Assembly: GCA_030848705.1 (NCBI GenBank)
Contig: CM061243.1
Span: 101,306,436-101,370,435 of the forward strand
Origin: Heracleum sosnowskyi
Taxonomy: Eukaryota; Streptophyta; Magnoliopsida; Apiales; Apiaceae
Reading direction: 5' to 3'
DNA length: 64,000 nt
The notes beneath the pieces are model-generated. The model had not been told where the DNA came from and made no database searches. It saw only the letters and a list, made by a program, of their open reading frames with translations. The translations under genes were made by a program, and so were the position numbers. Positions 1-10,485 of this stretch are shown piece by piece (position 1 is the first letter of the stretch; the number at the start of each line of letters is the position of its first letter).

Positions 1-422
1 TCTTCGGAGACGATAAAATAACTTGATCTTTTCAGTGTCGTCACCTAGTGCAACTGGTCTGGTTCACAGATGAATAACACTTGATCAATTCTTATTTTAT
101 GACTTCAATTATAATGCTGTTGATACGTCCCTTGTCGTTCTAGTTGCTTCATCACTGGAATCCCGTGGTACTGAACCCTAAATCATTCACATACTTCTGT
201 CGTCTTCAAAGTCTTGTTTCTATTGCTGTCACTGAGGCTTGAACATTTTCATGAACTTCTTTCCGTGACCTGTTTACGGACTTCAAGAATACATAACGTA
301 TTTTGATTTTTTGAGTTTACCTTTTCTTCTCTGATTCTGGATTCCTGTGCTTCTATTAATACTATTGTCTGTCTTGTCCTTTGTTGAGTTGTAGTTATCT
401 CTTTTACATCTTATGTTACATT
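1..422 (+). other. non-coding leader of a retroelement 3' ORF
   Basis: AT-rich sequence without a convincing ORF, lying directly upstream of the large 3' ORF. In the intact sirevirus-type element further right (22560-36347) a non-coding spacer sits between pol and the corresponding ORF, so this stretch is probably the end of the equivalent spacer. The rest of the element (5' LTR, gag, pol) would lie left of the window. Confidence 0.5.
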
Positions 423-2867
423 ATGCTTTACAAACTACTTGCCAGAGTTTTAAAATCTAGTCTTGGAACTAACTTTAGTTCATCAAGCACATTCATGACT
501 GGCAAGGCTTCTACTGGAAAAGACTTCAGACAAGACTTTTCTATTCCTTCTGAGATTGATCCTGCTGAGCAATTGAAAAGGCATCAATGGGAAAATGCAT
601 GGTATAGGTCTGATGAATCTGTCAGCTATCCATATGCCTTGGATCATGCTTATGAAGCAGTGACAGTGAAGATGATAGTGAATCCAGATTTGAAGAATCA
701 TCTGAAGGCTACAACTCTTTTATCTAAAAGCCTGAAACATGAGATTGATTCTGTCAAAACTGCAACTGAGTTGGTGAGGGAAGGTATTTCTATGAGTTTT
801 ACAAAGGTGCACAATGCTCTTCAACTAAGGATAGTGGAATCCCAAGTGAAATTTGTTGTTTCTGAACAAACCTCCATCAAAAGAAGGATTGATTCTCTGG
901 ATAATAAGGTAACTGACATTCAAGCCTCTCTTGCCTTAATTTTGAATAAATTGTCAAATGCTGATGTCAAAAAGGGGGAGAAGGTAAGTCAGACAAAATG
1001 TACACCTGATCTAGTATTGAGAAATAATGATGATGATACTGGAAATGATGGTGGTGACAAAATTCTACAAGGAGAAACCTCTGATGCTGCTGTTATGAAG
1101 ACAATTCAAACTTCTCAAAGTCAAACAACGCAGTCAACTCATGTTTCTGATTCTGGAGTAAGGACAGTAAGAACATTGGTGCAATCTCAGATCCTGACGG
1201 AAGAACAAATCCTGACAGGTGATCAAATCCTGATGCCTGGTCATGAACAGACTCTTGCTACAATTCCTGAAGGTGATGAAGATGTGATTATTGATAATCC
1301 TGAAGATGCATCAAATCTATTCCAGAAGTTCTCTACAAAAGATGGCAGAATTGTTACTCTATATCACACTGATAAAAGAGTTCAACAATTATTTGCAAGA
1401 AAAGCACTCTCTACAGCAAGTGAAGAATATCCTGATCTCTCACATGAAGAATTCTTAAGACAACATAGAGAAATGATGGAAAGCTTTAATAACCCTGCTC
1501 CTGCTAGAGGAAGAGGAGGCAGAGGTAGGAGAGGAGCTAGAAGAGGTAGAAGAGGTTCTTCAACTCAAACAGTGCCTAGACAGACAAGGTCTATAGGTTT
1601 ATTAATAGAAGAAATTCCTGAACCTACTCAAACTCTAGTAGTTCCTGACAGGTCTACTTTTGGTGATGATGGAAATGTTGAAGAAGAACCTGAATTGAGA
1701 AGAAAGCCAAGACAATTAATTCTCTGCAATACAAATCAAATTGAAGATTCTAATCCTAATATTGTTCCTGACAATGTTCAAGATCCTGATGAATCTGAAA
1801 TTCTGCAAGAGATTGATTTGTTAATCTTATCTACTGTGGTTAATTCTCACAACAAGGAAGTGGAAGAAGAAGAAGAAGCCGGAAGAAGAGAAATCACAAG
1901 AAGAACAAATAGAGATTTCAATCTCTATGTACAAAGGCTTAAACTCTCGAACAGAAGATTATGGAGAAATCCAAGCAGACAAGAATCTTTACTAGAAAGA
2001 AGCTATGCTTTTGAAAAAGAGAAAGATAAGAAGTGGAAACACATAAGTACACTGAGGTGTAACATGCCTATCAATTTTCAGAATGGAGGAATTATAACAA
2101 GTGCTTCAAGTGTTGTTGATTTGTCTGATATGGTTAGATCAAAAGCACTCTGGCTAAGAATGTTTTCAAATCTAAAGCAATTGACAAGTAATTCAAGAGG
2201 AGGTATTGGACACAGGGATGCTGAATATCTGAATATGTCATATGTCGATCCTTACTCCTTGACTGAAATTGGAGGTACTTTAACTTCTGAAGACCTGAAC
2301 AATTTATTAGCTGTTGATATAGTTATAGATTGTCATGATGGTATTGAAAAGAAAGAAAAGCTTCTGTACTTCATGAAAGATGGTAGTGTGAAGATTCTGT
2401 GCATTCAAGATCTGCTGATGAAAACTACACAGGAACTGAAATATGTTCATTATCTGTTAAGATGGAAGAATAAAGTGTGCAAAGAATGGAGTGACATGAT
2501 CTTGTCAACAATAAGAAGAAGACTGGATGGAAACAGAAATTTCAATGGTAATTATACACCCATGTACTTAAATCAAAGAGGTCAAGATGTGGAAATGCAA
2601 AGGGGTACTGCTGTTAAAGAAGTGACTTTTGGCATGACTCAACTTACTCTCAATCCTGATGGGAAGGAAATTGCTTATCTTTTGCTTGAAGAGCATAGTC
2701 TACAAAGAAGCTCCATACAAAATCTCAGAGCAGCTATCTACCAGATTAATGAGGAAGATGAAGAACTCAGAAATCTTAAGGAAAGACTGATTCAAATTCT
2801 TGAAGAAAAAGAAGAAAATTTGTTATCCAACTTCTTGAAGATGAATCTGTTCTATCAAAGAATTTAA
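423..2867 (+). CDS. 3' (env-like position) ORF of a sirevirus-type Ty1/copia element
   Basis: Open frame of about 814 residues from the first ATG at 423; the frame is open from 381 and another good start is the ATG at 495 (MTGKAST). It ends about 95 bp before a polypurine tract and LTR, which is the place of the extra third ORF of sireviruses. The protein is charged and mostly low complexity: Asp/Glu-rich stretches, a repeat of the type ILTEEQ-ILTGDQ-ILM near residues 258-275, and an Arg/Gly-rich basic patch (RGRGGRGRRGARRGRRG) near residue 365. I see no signal peptide, transmembrane segment or catalytic motif, so envelope function is not supported. No frameshift or stop interrupts it, which suggests a fairly recent insertion. 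A host gene is unlikely given the adjoining PPT and LTR. Confidence 0.65.
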   Translation: MLYKLLARVLKSSLGTNFSSSSTFMTGKASTGKDFRQDFSIPSEIDPAEQLKRHQWENAWYRSDESVSYPYALDHAYEAVTVKMIVNPDLKNHLKATTLLSKSLKHEIDSVKTATELVREGISMSFTKVHNALQLRIVESQVKFVVSEQTSIKRRIDSLDNKVTDIQASLALILNKLSNADVKKGEKVSQTKCTPDLVLRNNDDDTGNDGGDKILQGETSDAAVMKTIQTSQSQTTQSTHVSDSGVRTVRTLVQSQILTEEQILTGDQILMPGHEQTLATIPEGDEDVIIDNPEDASNLFQKFSTKDGRIVTLYHTDKRVQQLFARKALSTASEEYPDLSHEEFLRQHREMMESFNNPAPARGRGGRGRRGARRGRRGSSTQTVPRQTRSIGLLIEEIPEPTQTLVVPDRSTFGDDGNVEEEPELRRKPRQLILCNTNQIEDSNPNIVPDNVQDPDESEILQEIDLLILSTVVNSHNKEVEEEEEAGRREITRRTNRDFNLYVQRLKLSNRRLWRNPSRQESLLERSYAFEKEKDKKWKHISTLRCNMPINFQNGGIITSASSVVDLSDMVRSKALWLRMFSNLKQLTSNSRGGIGHRDAEYLNMSYVDPYSLTEIGGTLTSEDLNNLLAVDIVIDCHDGIEKKEKLLYFMKDGSVKILCIQDLLMKTTQELKYVHYLLRWKNKVCKEWSDMILSTIRRRLDGNRNFNGNYTPMYLNQRGQDVEMQRGTAVKEVTFGMTQLTLNPDGKEIAYLLLEEHSLQRSSIQNLRAAIYQINEEDEELRNLKERLIQILEEKEENLLSNFLKMNLFYQRI

Positions 2868-2963
2868 ACAAATAAGTTGTTGTTGGTATTTGTACATTTT
2901 GTAAATATGTTTTTGACATCATTGAATCTTAGGAATCTATACTTTATTTCACAAAGTATGAGA

Positions 2964-2973
2964 TTGGGGGAGA
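2964..2973 (+). other. polypurine tract of the left + strand retroelement
   Basis: Purine run TTGGGGGAGA immediately before the LTR start TGTTAG at 2975. This is the standard plus-strand priming site of an LTR retrotransposon, and it resembles the PPT at 34446-34457 of the intact element. Confidence 0.8.
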
Positions 2974-2974
2974 T

Positions 2975-3570
2975 TGTTAGATCAGGATTCAATGATCGTC
3001 AGGATCTAGACTTCAACTGATCAGGACTGCTGACATCATCAGGATTGCATGGTCGTCAGGATCAGAATGAATATCAGGACTGGGATCAGGATTGATCATC
3101 AGGACTGGAAGCTGATCAGGATTCCTACTTCGAGTTATATTTGGAGTCTAGTTAAATAAGGAAGATTATTCTGTCGGTTCCTGGTTTGTAGTAATGTAGC
3201 TATCGATTAAGGATAGGTTTCAATCTTTGTAATTGATTAGGACTTATCATTGATAGAGAAGTTGTGTAGTATATAAACACAGTTTTAGGTTTCGATTTAT
3301 GAGAGACAGAGAGGGTGAACATAGATTGAAACACTCGAGTATTTTTGTAATCTAGAAGCTCTCAAGAACACAGAATTTCTTGAGAGAGTTTTTGTAATCT
3401 AGCAGCTCTCAAGAACACAGAATTTCTTGAGAGAGTTTGTAACAGTTTTATATCAGATTTAATAAAGTTGTTATCATTCTTTCATATTTGTGATTCATAT
3501 CTTATTAAGTCGAGAATCTTATACAATTGTATTCAACCCCCCTTCTATAATTGTTTATTACTGGGCAACA
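2975..3570 (+). mobile_element. 3' LTR of the left sirevirus-type element
   Basis: Begins TGTTAG right after a PPT and ends near GGGCAACA, so TG...CA with short inverted ends. The right edge is a few bases uncertain because it abuts the decayed gag of another element. A TATA-like box (TAGTATATAAACAC) lies near 3268. The U3-like part (2980-3125) holds nine copies of TCAGGA. A 43-46-bp direct duplication, containing CTCTCAAGAACACAGAA, lies at about 3350-3437. The CAACCCCCCTTCTA stretch before the end also occurs just before the end of the LTR at 22560-23882, linking the two families. The matching 5' LTR is outside the window. Confidence 0.8.
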
Positions 3571-5271
3571 GCATAATCATAAGGAATGCCATGTTTGCCT
3601 TCATATTGAAGTGTCTTGTCCTTTGATGTTGAAGCCATTCCAAGACCTTCCTTATCCAATGGAATTTTAGTTTGTTTCATCATAGTTTTTAGCACTTCTT
3701 CCCCTTGAACAAACTTGCCCATTCCTTTCTGAAGGTTCTCTATCTCAGCTTCCAACTGTTTGATCTTATCAGCTTGATGTGATATCTCTTTCAATGAATA
3801 AGATTCTTTGATTGTGAATGTCTCAAGGCATGCATCTTTTGCTTTGATTTCTGCCCTAAGATCACTGAGCATCTTCATCAGTGTATCATTCCTTCTTAGA
3901 ATAGCTTTGTTTACTTCTTCAGATTAAGACAATTTGGCCTTTAGATCAGCGATAAATTCATCATGATTGCTTGTTGGAGCTTTCTTTTCCATGAATTCAG
4001 CAATGACCTTTCTTAATTGAGTATTGGTCCTTTCAAGCTCATTGTTCTCATTCTTCAGTTCCATGAACTTCACAATAGATATATTACTATGTTCCTGCAA
4101 GGTTAGTTCATCTAAAGAATTATCAGTAGAACTTGAATCGTAGTTATATGAGTTTACCTCACTTCCATTGTCATCTGATTTTGAAGCATCACTCTCATTA
4201 TGATTATCTTCATCATCAAGACCTACAAGAGCCAGGTTCACCATCTCATCACTTGATTCATCTTCAGAAGTTGAATCCTCATCATCACTCCATGTCAAAA
4301 GTGCTTTTGATTTCCTTATGTCCTTTGGAGCAGCTTACTGCTTCAGCTTATTCTTCAGCTTGTAGCAGTCTCTTTTGAAGTGACCTTTCTTGCCACATTC
4401 ATAGCATGTAGCTTCCTTTGAATCTTTTGACTCTCTTCTTGCGCCAAAGGCTTTGCCCTTCTCTGTTTTCAATTTGTTTTTCTTCTCAATCATTCTCTTG
4501 ATTTTTCTGGACATGAGAGCCAATTCCTCATCTGAATCTGATTCTTCATCGGATAACAACTTACAAGGCCAGATTTTTCATCTTTTCAATTGGAGCTTTA
4601 ACGGATTACATCTTGCTTTCATGTATCTTTGTTTCAAATTGTTCTAGCTCATCAAAGACAACCAAATGATCCATTGTATTAATAATAGCAGAAGATTCCA
4701 AGGTAGTTACTTTCGATTCATAAATAAATGGAACATCACTTAGAACTTTCATGTTGATTTCTTCTTGAGGGATCTTCTTTCCAAGTCTCTTTAGTGCATT
4801 GATATTTACTTGAAATCTAGCTTGACTTTCTTTGATTGTTTCACCTTCCTTGAGCTTGAAATTTCCAAACTCATTCATGAGCTTGCTAAGTTTCACCTTC
4901 TTTAGAGATTTGGATCCTTCATGATATGTTTCCAAAGCATCCCACATCTCTTTTGCTGATTTGAGTGAAGAAACCTTGTCATGCTCAGCTTGATTTAGAC
5001 CATTCATAAGAGAATTCCTTGCCTTCCCATTGTAGCCATATTTGATTAGCTCGTCCGGAGTAAGATCATCTACATCTTTTTCTTTGCCATCTTTATCAAG
5101 GAATACATATGGGCCTTTATGTACAACTCTTAGAACAAGTGGATCTCTGGATAAATAAGTTTCCATTCGACCTTTCCACCAGTTGTAGTTGTCAGTTCTA
5201 GTAAGGAGAGGAGCTCGGTAATCGGACTTTCCTTCGGGATAATTGTCAGCCATTAGATCGATACTTTTCAT
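3558..5271 (-). pseudogene. decayed gag of a Ty1/copia element (minus strand)
   Basis: Reading leftwards from the ATG at 5271, the frame gives a copia-type Gag N-terminal domain: NYNWWKGRM near residues 28-36, then the KEMWDALETYHEG and EGETIKESQARF regions typical of the UBN2-like gag domain. It stops at a TAG at 4606-4608. A frameshift follows, then a CCHC zinc knuckle (CYECGKKGHFKRDC) at about 4370-4410. Two further in-frame TAA codons (4335-4337 and 3924-3926) split the acidic and coiled-coil C-terminal part, which ends at 3558 inside the boundary with the neighbouring LTR. At least three stops and one frameshift make it non-functional. Protease, integrase and RT are missing; the + strand element at the left probably inserted into or replaced that part. 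Confidence 0.85.
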
Positions 5272-5296
5272 GTTACAGAAATATTAGTATACCAAA

Positions 5297-5308
5297 GCTC
5301 TGATACCA
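5297..5308 (-). other. primer binding site, initiator tRNA-Met type
   Basis: On the minus strand this reads TGGTATCAGAGC, the complement of the 3' end of plant initiator tRNA-Met and the usual PBS of Ty1/copia elements. It lies two bases inside the LTR end at 5311 and just upstream of the decayed gag. Confidence 0.9.
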
Positions 5309-5310
5309 AA

Positions 5311-6573
5311 TGAAAGTACACCTAGAGGGGGGTGAATAGGTGTGTTAGGCTAACTATATCCAATTTTTTAAACTTTACCGAATACTTAACAAAACTAGTT
5401 AGCTTGTTGTTATGAATGTAAACTAGACTGTCAGCGTACTGATAAGAAATATGCAGTGCGGAAAGTAAATAAATATCAAGTAAAGAATACCGAGAATTTT
5501 AGCCAAGTTCGACCCCTAGTCTATATGGTCTACGTCCTGGTCCCCTACCAAACCTAGTAAGAGAATATATTATTAATCACTTATAAAACCGATTACAAGA
5601 TTAATCAATATATCTCCCTTCTTTCCTGTCACTGATAGCAGCTTGCTGACAACCTTGTTCCCTGAACCAAAAGACCTCCAAGTACTATACTCCCCGAGTA
5701 CAAACTTCTATATCTAACTAATTCCCTGAACCCTTTGTCACAGCCTACTACTCAGCAACAACACTTACACAATGAGCAATACAATCGATATAAATCAATA
5801 CAACTCAACCTATGAACTCAAAATATGAAAATAAACGAATATGTATACTAGAGCTCAAGTAAGAAAGATTTGAATGAAAAGCACAGAGTTGTTTCTATGA
5901 GTGTTGAAGTGTTTTTCTTTTGATAGCACCGTTCTCTCTTAAAAAAAACCGAATAACACACTCATAAGAATATATAAGATAAACAAATAACGTTCAAATT
6001 ATCAAACAACTTGCAACGATCTTGAATCCCATTCTCTCGTTCAAGTTAGTTAAACAATTTGAAATTCAAATGTTTACTCAATGATCCAATACTGAAGTTT
6101 AGGAGGATAAAACGTTTAAAACAAAGTACTTCAGTATGTAGTTCAAAAAACAGTTTATGAGAGTTTTATAAAAGATAGACTTTGAAAACTTCAACTCCTA
6201 AAAGATAGGAAAACATTTTTGAACAAGTATTTTTGAAAAACCTGAGCTCTAATATTAGATAATACGTTTATACAAATATTAGAGTTCTTACAAATCAAAT
6301 CCTATAAGATCTCCATGAAAAACGGACTTGCATTTGACTTGAACAACTTCTGGGCGGAATTCTGACAGCTTGCTGATGAACTCTGTTTTAGCACTGCTAG
6401 CTTGCTGTCAAGCCCTGTTTCTGCATTGTTAGCTTGCTAACAGTAAGATAAATATTATAGTATATATGTTCTGCAGAACAATGTTAGAAACAATAGAAGT
6501 AGCTTGCTGTTTTATATCAAAATGAAGCTAACAGCTTGCTGACAATACATCATCAAAACTTATGAGAGTTTCA
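5311..6573 (-). mobile_element. 5' LTR of the minus-strand copia element
   Basis: The edge at 5311 (TGAAAG on +, so the 3' end of the LTR in element sense) is fixed by the adjoining PBS. The far edge is inferred at about 6573, where GAGTTTCA would give matching TGAAA...TTTCA ends; an edge near 6598 is possible. The body contains at least six copies of AGCTTGCT(G/A) (near 5640, 6371, 6398, 6430, 6500 and 6532). No ORF. The partner LTR is not in the window. Confidence 0.65.
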
Positions 6574-6982
6574 ATAATGATTAACAGTAAAATCAAGCAC
6601 TACTTTTTTCATAAATTTCCCAGGGAGGAGCTGAATAATTAAGAAGAGGAAAAGTTCTTATATTATGTTCATGTCTTAAAAAATAGACACGTGTACCTCA
6701 TAAGTTCTCCCTATTTTCGCCGAGTACTTCCAAATTTCTTATATTTTTGAAAGAAATTAATATTTTATTATAATTTTCCAGATTAATTGTAACTTCAATA
6801 TCCTCCCCAACTCATTATATACACAACTAAAGCTTATTTTAGTTATATAAAAAATAGTTTCTTAACACTATTAACATTTTTCTAATTTTTAACTTATAAA
6901 TTTCTATAAATTTTATTGAAATATGTTATGAAATTTATTTAAATTATAAATTTCCGTGTGCGTAGCACGAGCATTAAACTAG
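6574..6982 (+). mobile_element. Helitron-like 3' terminus and AT-rich remnant
   Basis: The right end has the Helitron 3' signature: a short GC-rich stem (CGTG...GCACG, 6955-6970), a roughly 10-base spacer, then CTAG at 6979-6982 followed by T. The 5' end (TC) was not located, so the left limit is arbitrary. No coding capacity; if real it is non-autonomous. Confidence 0.5.
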
Positions 6983-7984
6983 TTAGAATAATAGTAGAAT
7001 TATATTTAAATATCCAAGCCCATATCTTTGATGGACGGTTATGGGTTTAACCCATTAGAGTTGGTCTCATTATTCCTCTATATATTGTATATTGAATCTT
7101 ATGTTGAGAAACAAAGGTTACACGTCTCATAATATTCAGAATATACAAACACCCTATCCTTATGTATATAGGAGAATAGTGAAGATCAAAACCATCAAGT
7201 ACTCATATTCTTCGCACACTTTCAAGATCATCAATGGTCTCTTACGAATCAGGTACGCTTCCGCTATTAATCTATACTCATAGTTTTGATCAGGTACGCT
7301 TCCGCTATTAATCTATACGCATAGTTTTGATCAGGAGACACATGTATATATATTATGTCGTGTTTATATACATGATTTATTCTCCTCTATACATAAGGAT
7401 GGGGTGTCATCTCATTATTAGTGAATGTAGGTTCTTGTCCAAAATTTCTCAAAGAAAAAATTTTAAAAACTTATCTTCAAGACTATAAATGTAAGCTTTT
7501 TAACTATTATATGTCAAGAATATAAAACAAAATTTAAAATCATGTAATTTATTTTGTAGATTAATGTGTTACAGTATTTGTTAAATTTGATAACAATGAG
7601 AGTGTGGTTTATTGGAAGAAAATATTTTTAAAGGGATGACGGTTCATTAGGAACAGCGTATTATATGTTAGAATTAAATATTAATAGAATATTATGTATT
7701 TTAAAATGTAAGTTGGAATTAAATTTTGAAAAAAATATAAATAGTAATCAATTTAATAATATTCAACATAATATTAAAATATTAAAAAAATTGAACAATT
7801 GCGTTTTTCTATATTTATTCAGAATTTCCGTGAATGATTAAGACGATGCGGAAATTACAAAAGAAACCTTTTGTTAGAAATAAAATTATTTATTTCATTT
7901 TAAATAAAAAAAATTAGAATTTTTTCTTCTAAAATTTAGAGAAATTATTATAAGACCGCTGCAAAGCGCGGTTCAATAAACTAG
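6983..7984 (+). mobile_element. second Helitron-like remnant with 3' terminus
   Basis: Non-coding AT-rich DNA ending in a stem CCGC...GCGCGG (7955-7971), a short spacer and CTAG at 7981-7984, matching the Helitron 3' end pattern. The start is not defined. It contains the 41-bp tandem repeat listed separately. No Rep/helicase ORF. Confidence 0.4.
7249..7330 (+). repeat. 41-bp direct tandem duplication
   Basis: Two adjacent 41-bp units (7249-7289 and 7290-7330) that begin TCAGGTACGCTTCCGC and differ by about one base. A third partial TCAGG starts at 7331. A local slippage-type duplication in repeat-derived DNA. Confidence 0.9.
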
Positions 7985-8276
7985 ATACCTCTTAATCTAC
8001 TAGTTAATACTAATTAATTTTTTTCTTCAATTTTTTTATTTACCAACTTCTTTTACATTATTATATATTGCATTTAAAATTTAAATTTTTTCATAATAAA
8101 ATGTAATTAATAATTCTTAAGAAACCACACAAATATTGAGTGCATCATGTGTACAAGGAAACATCCACAAATATTTGGAATTGAAATTGTTACCGTTAGA
8201 CACTTGGGGAGGAAGTATTCATCTCTACAAGGAAACATCCCCAAATTCTGAATCAAATACACGCCTTATTCCCTTC

Positions 8277-8286
8277 CTATATATAG
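8277..8286 (+). promoter_or_regulatory. TATA box of the NAC gene
   Basis: CTATATATAG about 120 bp upstream of the NAC start at 8402. It is followed by a tandem pair of AGAACAAATACACG segments (near 8318-8365) that would lie in the 5' leader. Position and sequence fit a plant TATA box; the transcription start is not determined. Confidence 0.55.
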
Positions 8287-8401
8287 AGACTCGATCTATT
8301 GTCAAAATCTATGCTATTGAGAACAAATACACGTTTTTACTCTTCCAGAGAACAAATACACGTTTTTACTTTACAATCTAGGGTTCTGGGTTTTTATCAT
8401 T

Positions 8402-9424
8402 ATGAAGAACGAAAGGATAATTCTTCCTCATGGATATCGATTCAATCCACGGGACGATGAACTTATCAATTTCTACTTGAAACCGAGAGTTATGCAAGAA
8501 ACGCTCCCGTCCCACATTATCAAAGATGATGTTCCGGTTTATTCCGCTGATTCCACTCCATGGGTTTTGTTTGATGTCAACGATCCTGATTCTTGGATTG
8601 CCTCCAAAACAACTGAGAAGTCTCTTTATGCGTTTACGTCCTTATCCAGGTTAGCTACTGTTCCCAACAAGAATATTACTAGGATAAGAAGTAATACCAG
8701 TAAAAAGGCTGGATGCGGGGCGTGGGTACAAAGATCAGCGCGAGTTCCGATAATTGATGGGGATGGTAATGTAATTGGGGGGAAAAGAATGTTGAATTTT
8801 GTGGTTCATGAGTATGGTTATGATGATAAGGCTGTTTATTTTAAGATGCATGAATACTCTTTGTGGGGTATTAATGAGAGTTTGGGTTCTGATGTTGTTC
8901 TTTGTGAGATTACTTGTGATCCTTGTAAGAAACCCTTTTATAAGTTGGATACCAAAACTACTGATCAAGTTTCAACAAGAGGCCGGAAACCCCAAAGTAA
9001 AAAACAGAAGAAAGAAGTTTCAAGAAGAGGCCGGAAACCCCAAAATAAAATACAGAAGAATGAAAATCTTGAAGGAAACAGCAGTACTTTGACATCAGAA
9101 AGTGTGCCTGTGATGAGCGGTAATGGTTACCAGGAAAGTACGAGTTTACATCCACAAAGTTTGGTCCCATTAGATGGTGGTGTTGGTAATGCTGAGTTTG
9201 GTGGTGACCTGTATTTTGATGGCCAAGGAGGTGAGGGCGTGTGTTCTGATGATCTAGGTAATGAGCATCTTTTGCAGACTTTCAATATATCTGAGTTCTT
9301 GGAGTTCATGGAATCCAATCCACCGGAGGAGCCACTTGAAGACACAACTAGTTGCGGGCTTGGAAAAAGAAAATCCGTAGAGGAGGATAATTCATGTCAA
9401 GCTAAGAGAATGTGTTTTCAATGA
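8402..9424 (+). CDS. divergent NAC-domain transcription factor with duplicated AT-hook-like motif
   Basis: A single-exon ORF of 340 residues. The N-terminal part follows the NAC pattern: subdomain A as LPHGYRFNPRDDELINFYL (8-26), a weak B around TPWVLFD (52-58), a C-like stretch with LYAF and CGAWVQ (75-110), and D as IGGKRMLNFVVHEYGYDD...MHEYSL (125-154). NAC proteins bind DNA in the nucleus as dimers through this domain. Two adjacent 16-residue repeats follow (190-205 and 206-221), each with RGRKP in a basic context, close to an AT-hook core. The C-terminal half is acidic and ends with an FNISEFLEFMES patch that could be an activation segment. Most NAC genes have two introns; this one has none, and the domain is diverged, so it may be a lineage-specific or weakly constrained copy. 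The reading frame is intact. Confidence 0.85.
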   Translation: MKNERIILPHGYRFNPRDDELINFYLKPRVMQETLPSHIIKDDVPVYSADSTPWVLFDVNDPDSWIASKTTEKSLYAFTSLSRLATVPNKNITRIRSNTSKKAGCGAWVQRSARVPIIDGDGNVIGGKRMLNFVVHEYGYDDKAVYFKMHEYSLWGINESLGSDVVLCEITCDPCKKPFYKLDTKTTDQVSTRGRKPQSKKQKKEVSRRGRKPQNKIQKNENLEGNSSTLTSESVPVMSGNGYQESTSLHPQSLVPLDGGVGNAEFGGDLYFDGQGGEGVCSDDLGNEHLLQTFNISEFLEFMESNPPEEPLEDTTSCGLGKRKSVEEDNSCQAKRMCFQ

Positions 9425-9567
9425 TTATTAGAAACAGCAGCTTGAGTGAGTAATAGATGAATGTAATACTTATTGTTCATACATAAGACGATTATTATGA
9501 ATACAAATATTTTGTGATTTTTGCTGAATTTATTTGTTGTCTTTGTTGCATAACATAAGCTAGGTTT
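9425..9567 (+). other. NAC 3' flank
   Basis: AT-rich trailer after the NAC stop codon. No gene seen; the segmental duplication begins at its right edge. Confidence 0.4.
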
Positions 9568-10485
9568 TGGCCTTGTGGTCAGCCTGCGGCTGCCTGTGTG
9601 TAGCGCATATATCTCTGTATCTTCCCAGAACTAGGTTTTACTTATTTGTAAGACATAAACTAGGCTGTTCAATGCACTTAATCTTTCTCTTCATCAAGAC
9701 TGTACCTGGCAGTGATTCTGACCGACCTAGAAAAAGTCAATGATATTTTCTTGGTTCAATGCATGAACTTGATGTCTCTTGTAGTTTGTAGGTGTTATTA
9801 TCTACTTATTATTTTTATAAAGGTAGATTTTTGTTCCCTGCACGAAGAATTGGAGGTACTTTTTGGTCAAGTATAAACAATTAAAGACATCAACGGATAT
9901 GACTACAAGTTTTAGAGAAGTTTCTCTGATTAGTAAGTGTGTAGTACAAAGCTGGATTCCTGAAAAGCAATCTTAAAAAATACAGATTTTCTGTTATGTA
10001 TGCAAGTCTGTTTTTCAAGTAGTAGGCATGTTTCAAAAAACTAAGTGAATTATTCTACTGCGAATCTAGTACATGCTGAGATTTTCGGACTGACTCTTAG
10101 GAAATTAGTTAGATTTCAGTCATTTATTAATTCTAGATGTTATTTTATGTTTTCGTCCTGCTTATTTTGTCAACGATTAAGGTGGCCGGAGATCATCCAT
10201 ATTCAGGAAAAGTTGGGCCTGATGATGTTGATAAGGTTGACATGGCTTACAGGGTTGTTGCCGATCACATTAGAACCCTGTCCTTTGCGATTACTGATGG
10301 TTCTTATCCGGGTGAAAGGCTTTGTTGACATCTGTCACTTTTCTTGCTAGTATCCTGCATTGATGTTCTTTTTACCTTTGTTTTACTGAAATACGTAGAT
10401 TTTTGAGCACCTTGCTTTATCTGAACATTTTTTGTTGGTGAGTGGAACTTTCTTTTGTTAATTTGTCTATTTATGATGCAAGAAG
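9568..10485 (+). repeat. segmental duplication, copy 1 (contains an out-of-order AlaRS exon)
   Basis: Closely similar to 11916-13082 across introns and exon, from GGCCTTGTGGTCAG onward. It includes a complete copy of one AlaRS exon (10182-10311). Because that exon belongs after the exons at 11171 and 11417, copy 1 lies upstream of its proper place, so it arose by duplication. It lacks the MITE found in copy 2 and so preserves the empty site. Confidence 0.85.
10182..10311 (+). pseudogene. duplicated, out-of-order alanyl-tRNA synthetase exon
   Basis: 130-bp exon flanked by AG and GT. It encodes PYSGKVGPDDVDKVDMAYR and VVADHIRTLSFAITDGSYP, the region after class II motif 3 of AlaRS. It is nearly identical to the exon at 12786-12915 but precedes the exons that should come before it. 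It starts with VAGDH where the other copy has the more canonical ATGAR. It cannot contribute to a normal AlaRS transcript in this order. Confidence 0.85.

Noticed and set aside
423..2867. Host gene encoding a large RNA-binding protein (RGG-like patch)
   Set aside because: It is directly followed by a PPT and LTR and sits at the sirevirus third-ORF position; the Arg/Gly patch alone is not enough.
5297..5308. tRNA fragment
   Set aside because: TGGTATCAGAGC here and at 23885 and 35783 is the retroelement primer binding site; no cloverleaf surrounds it.
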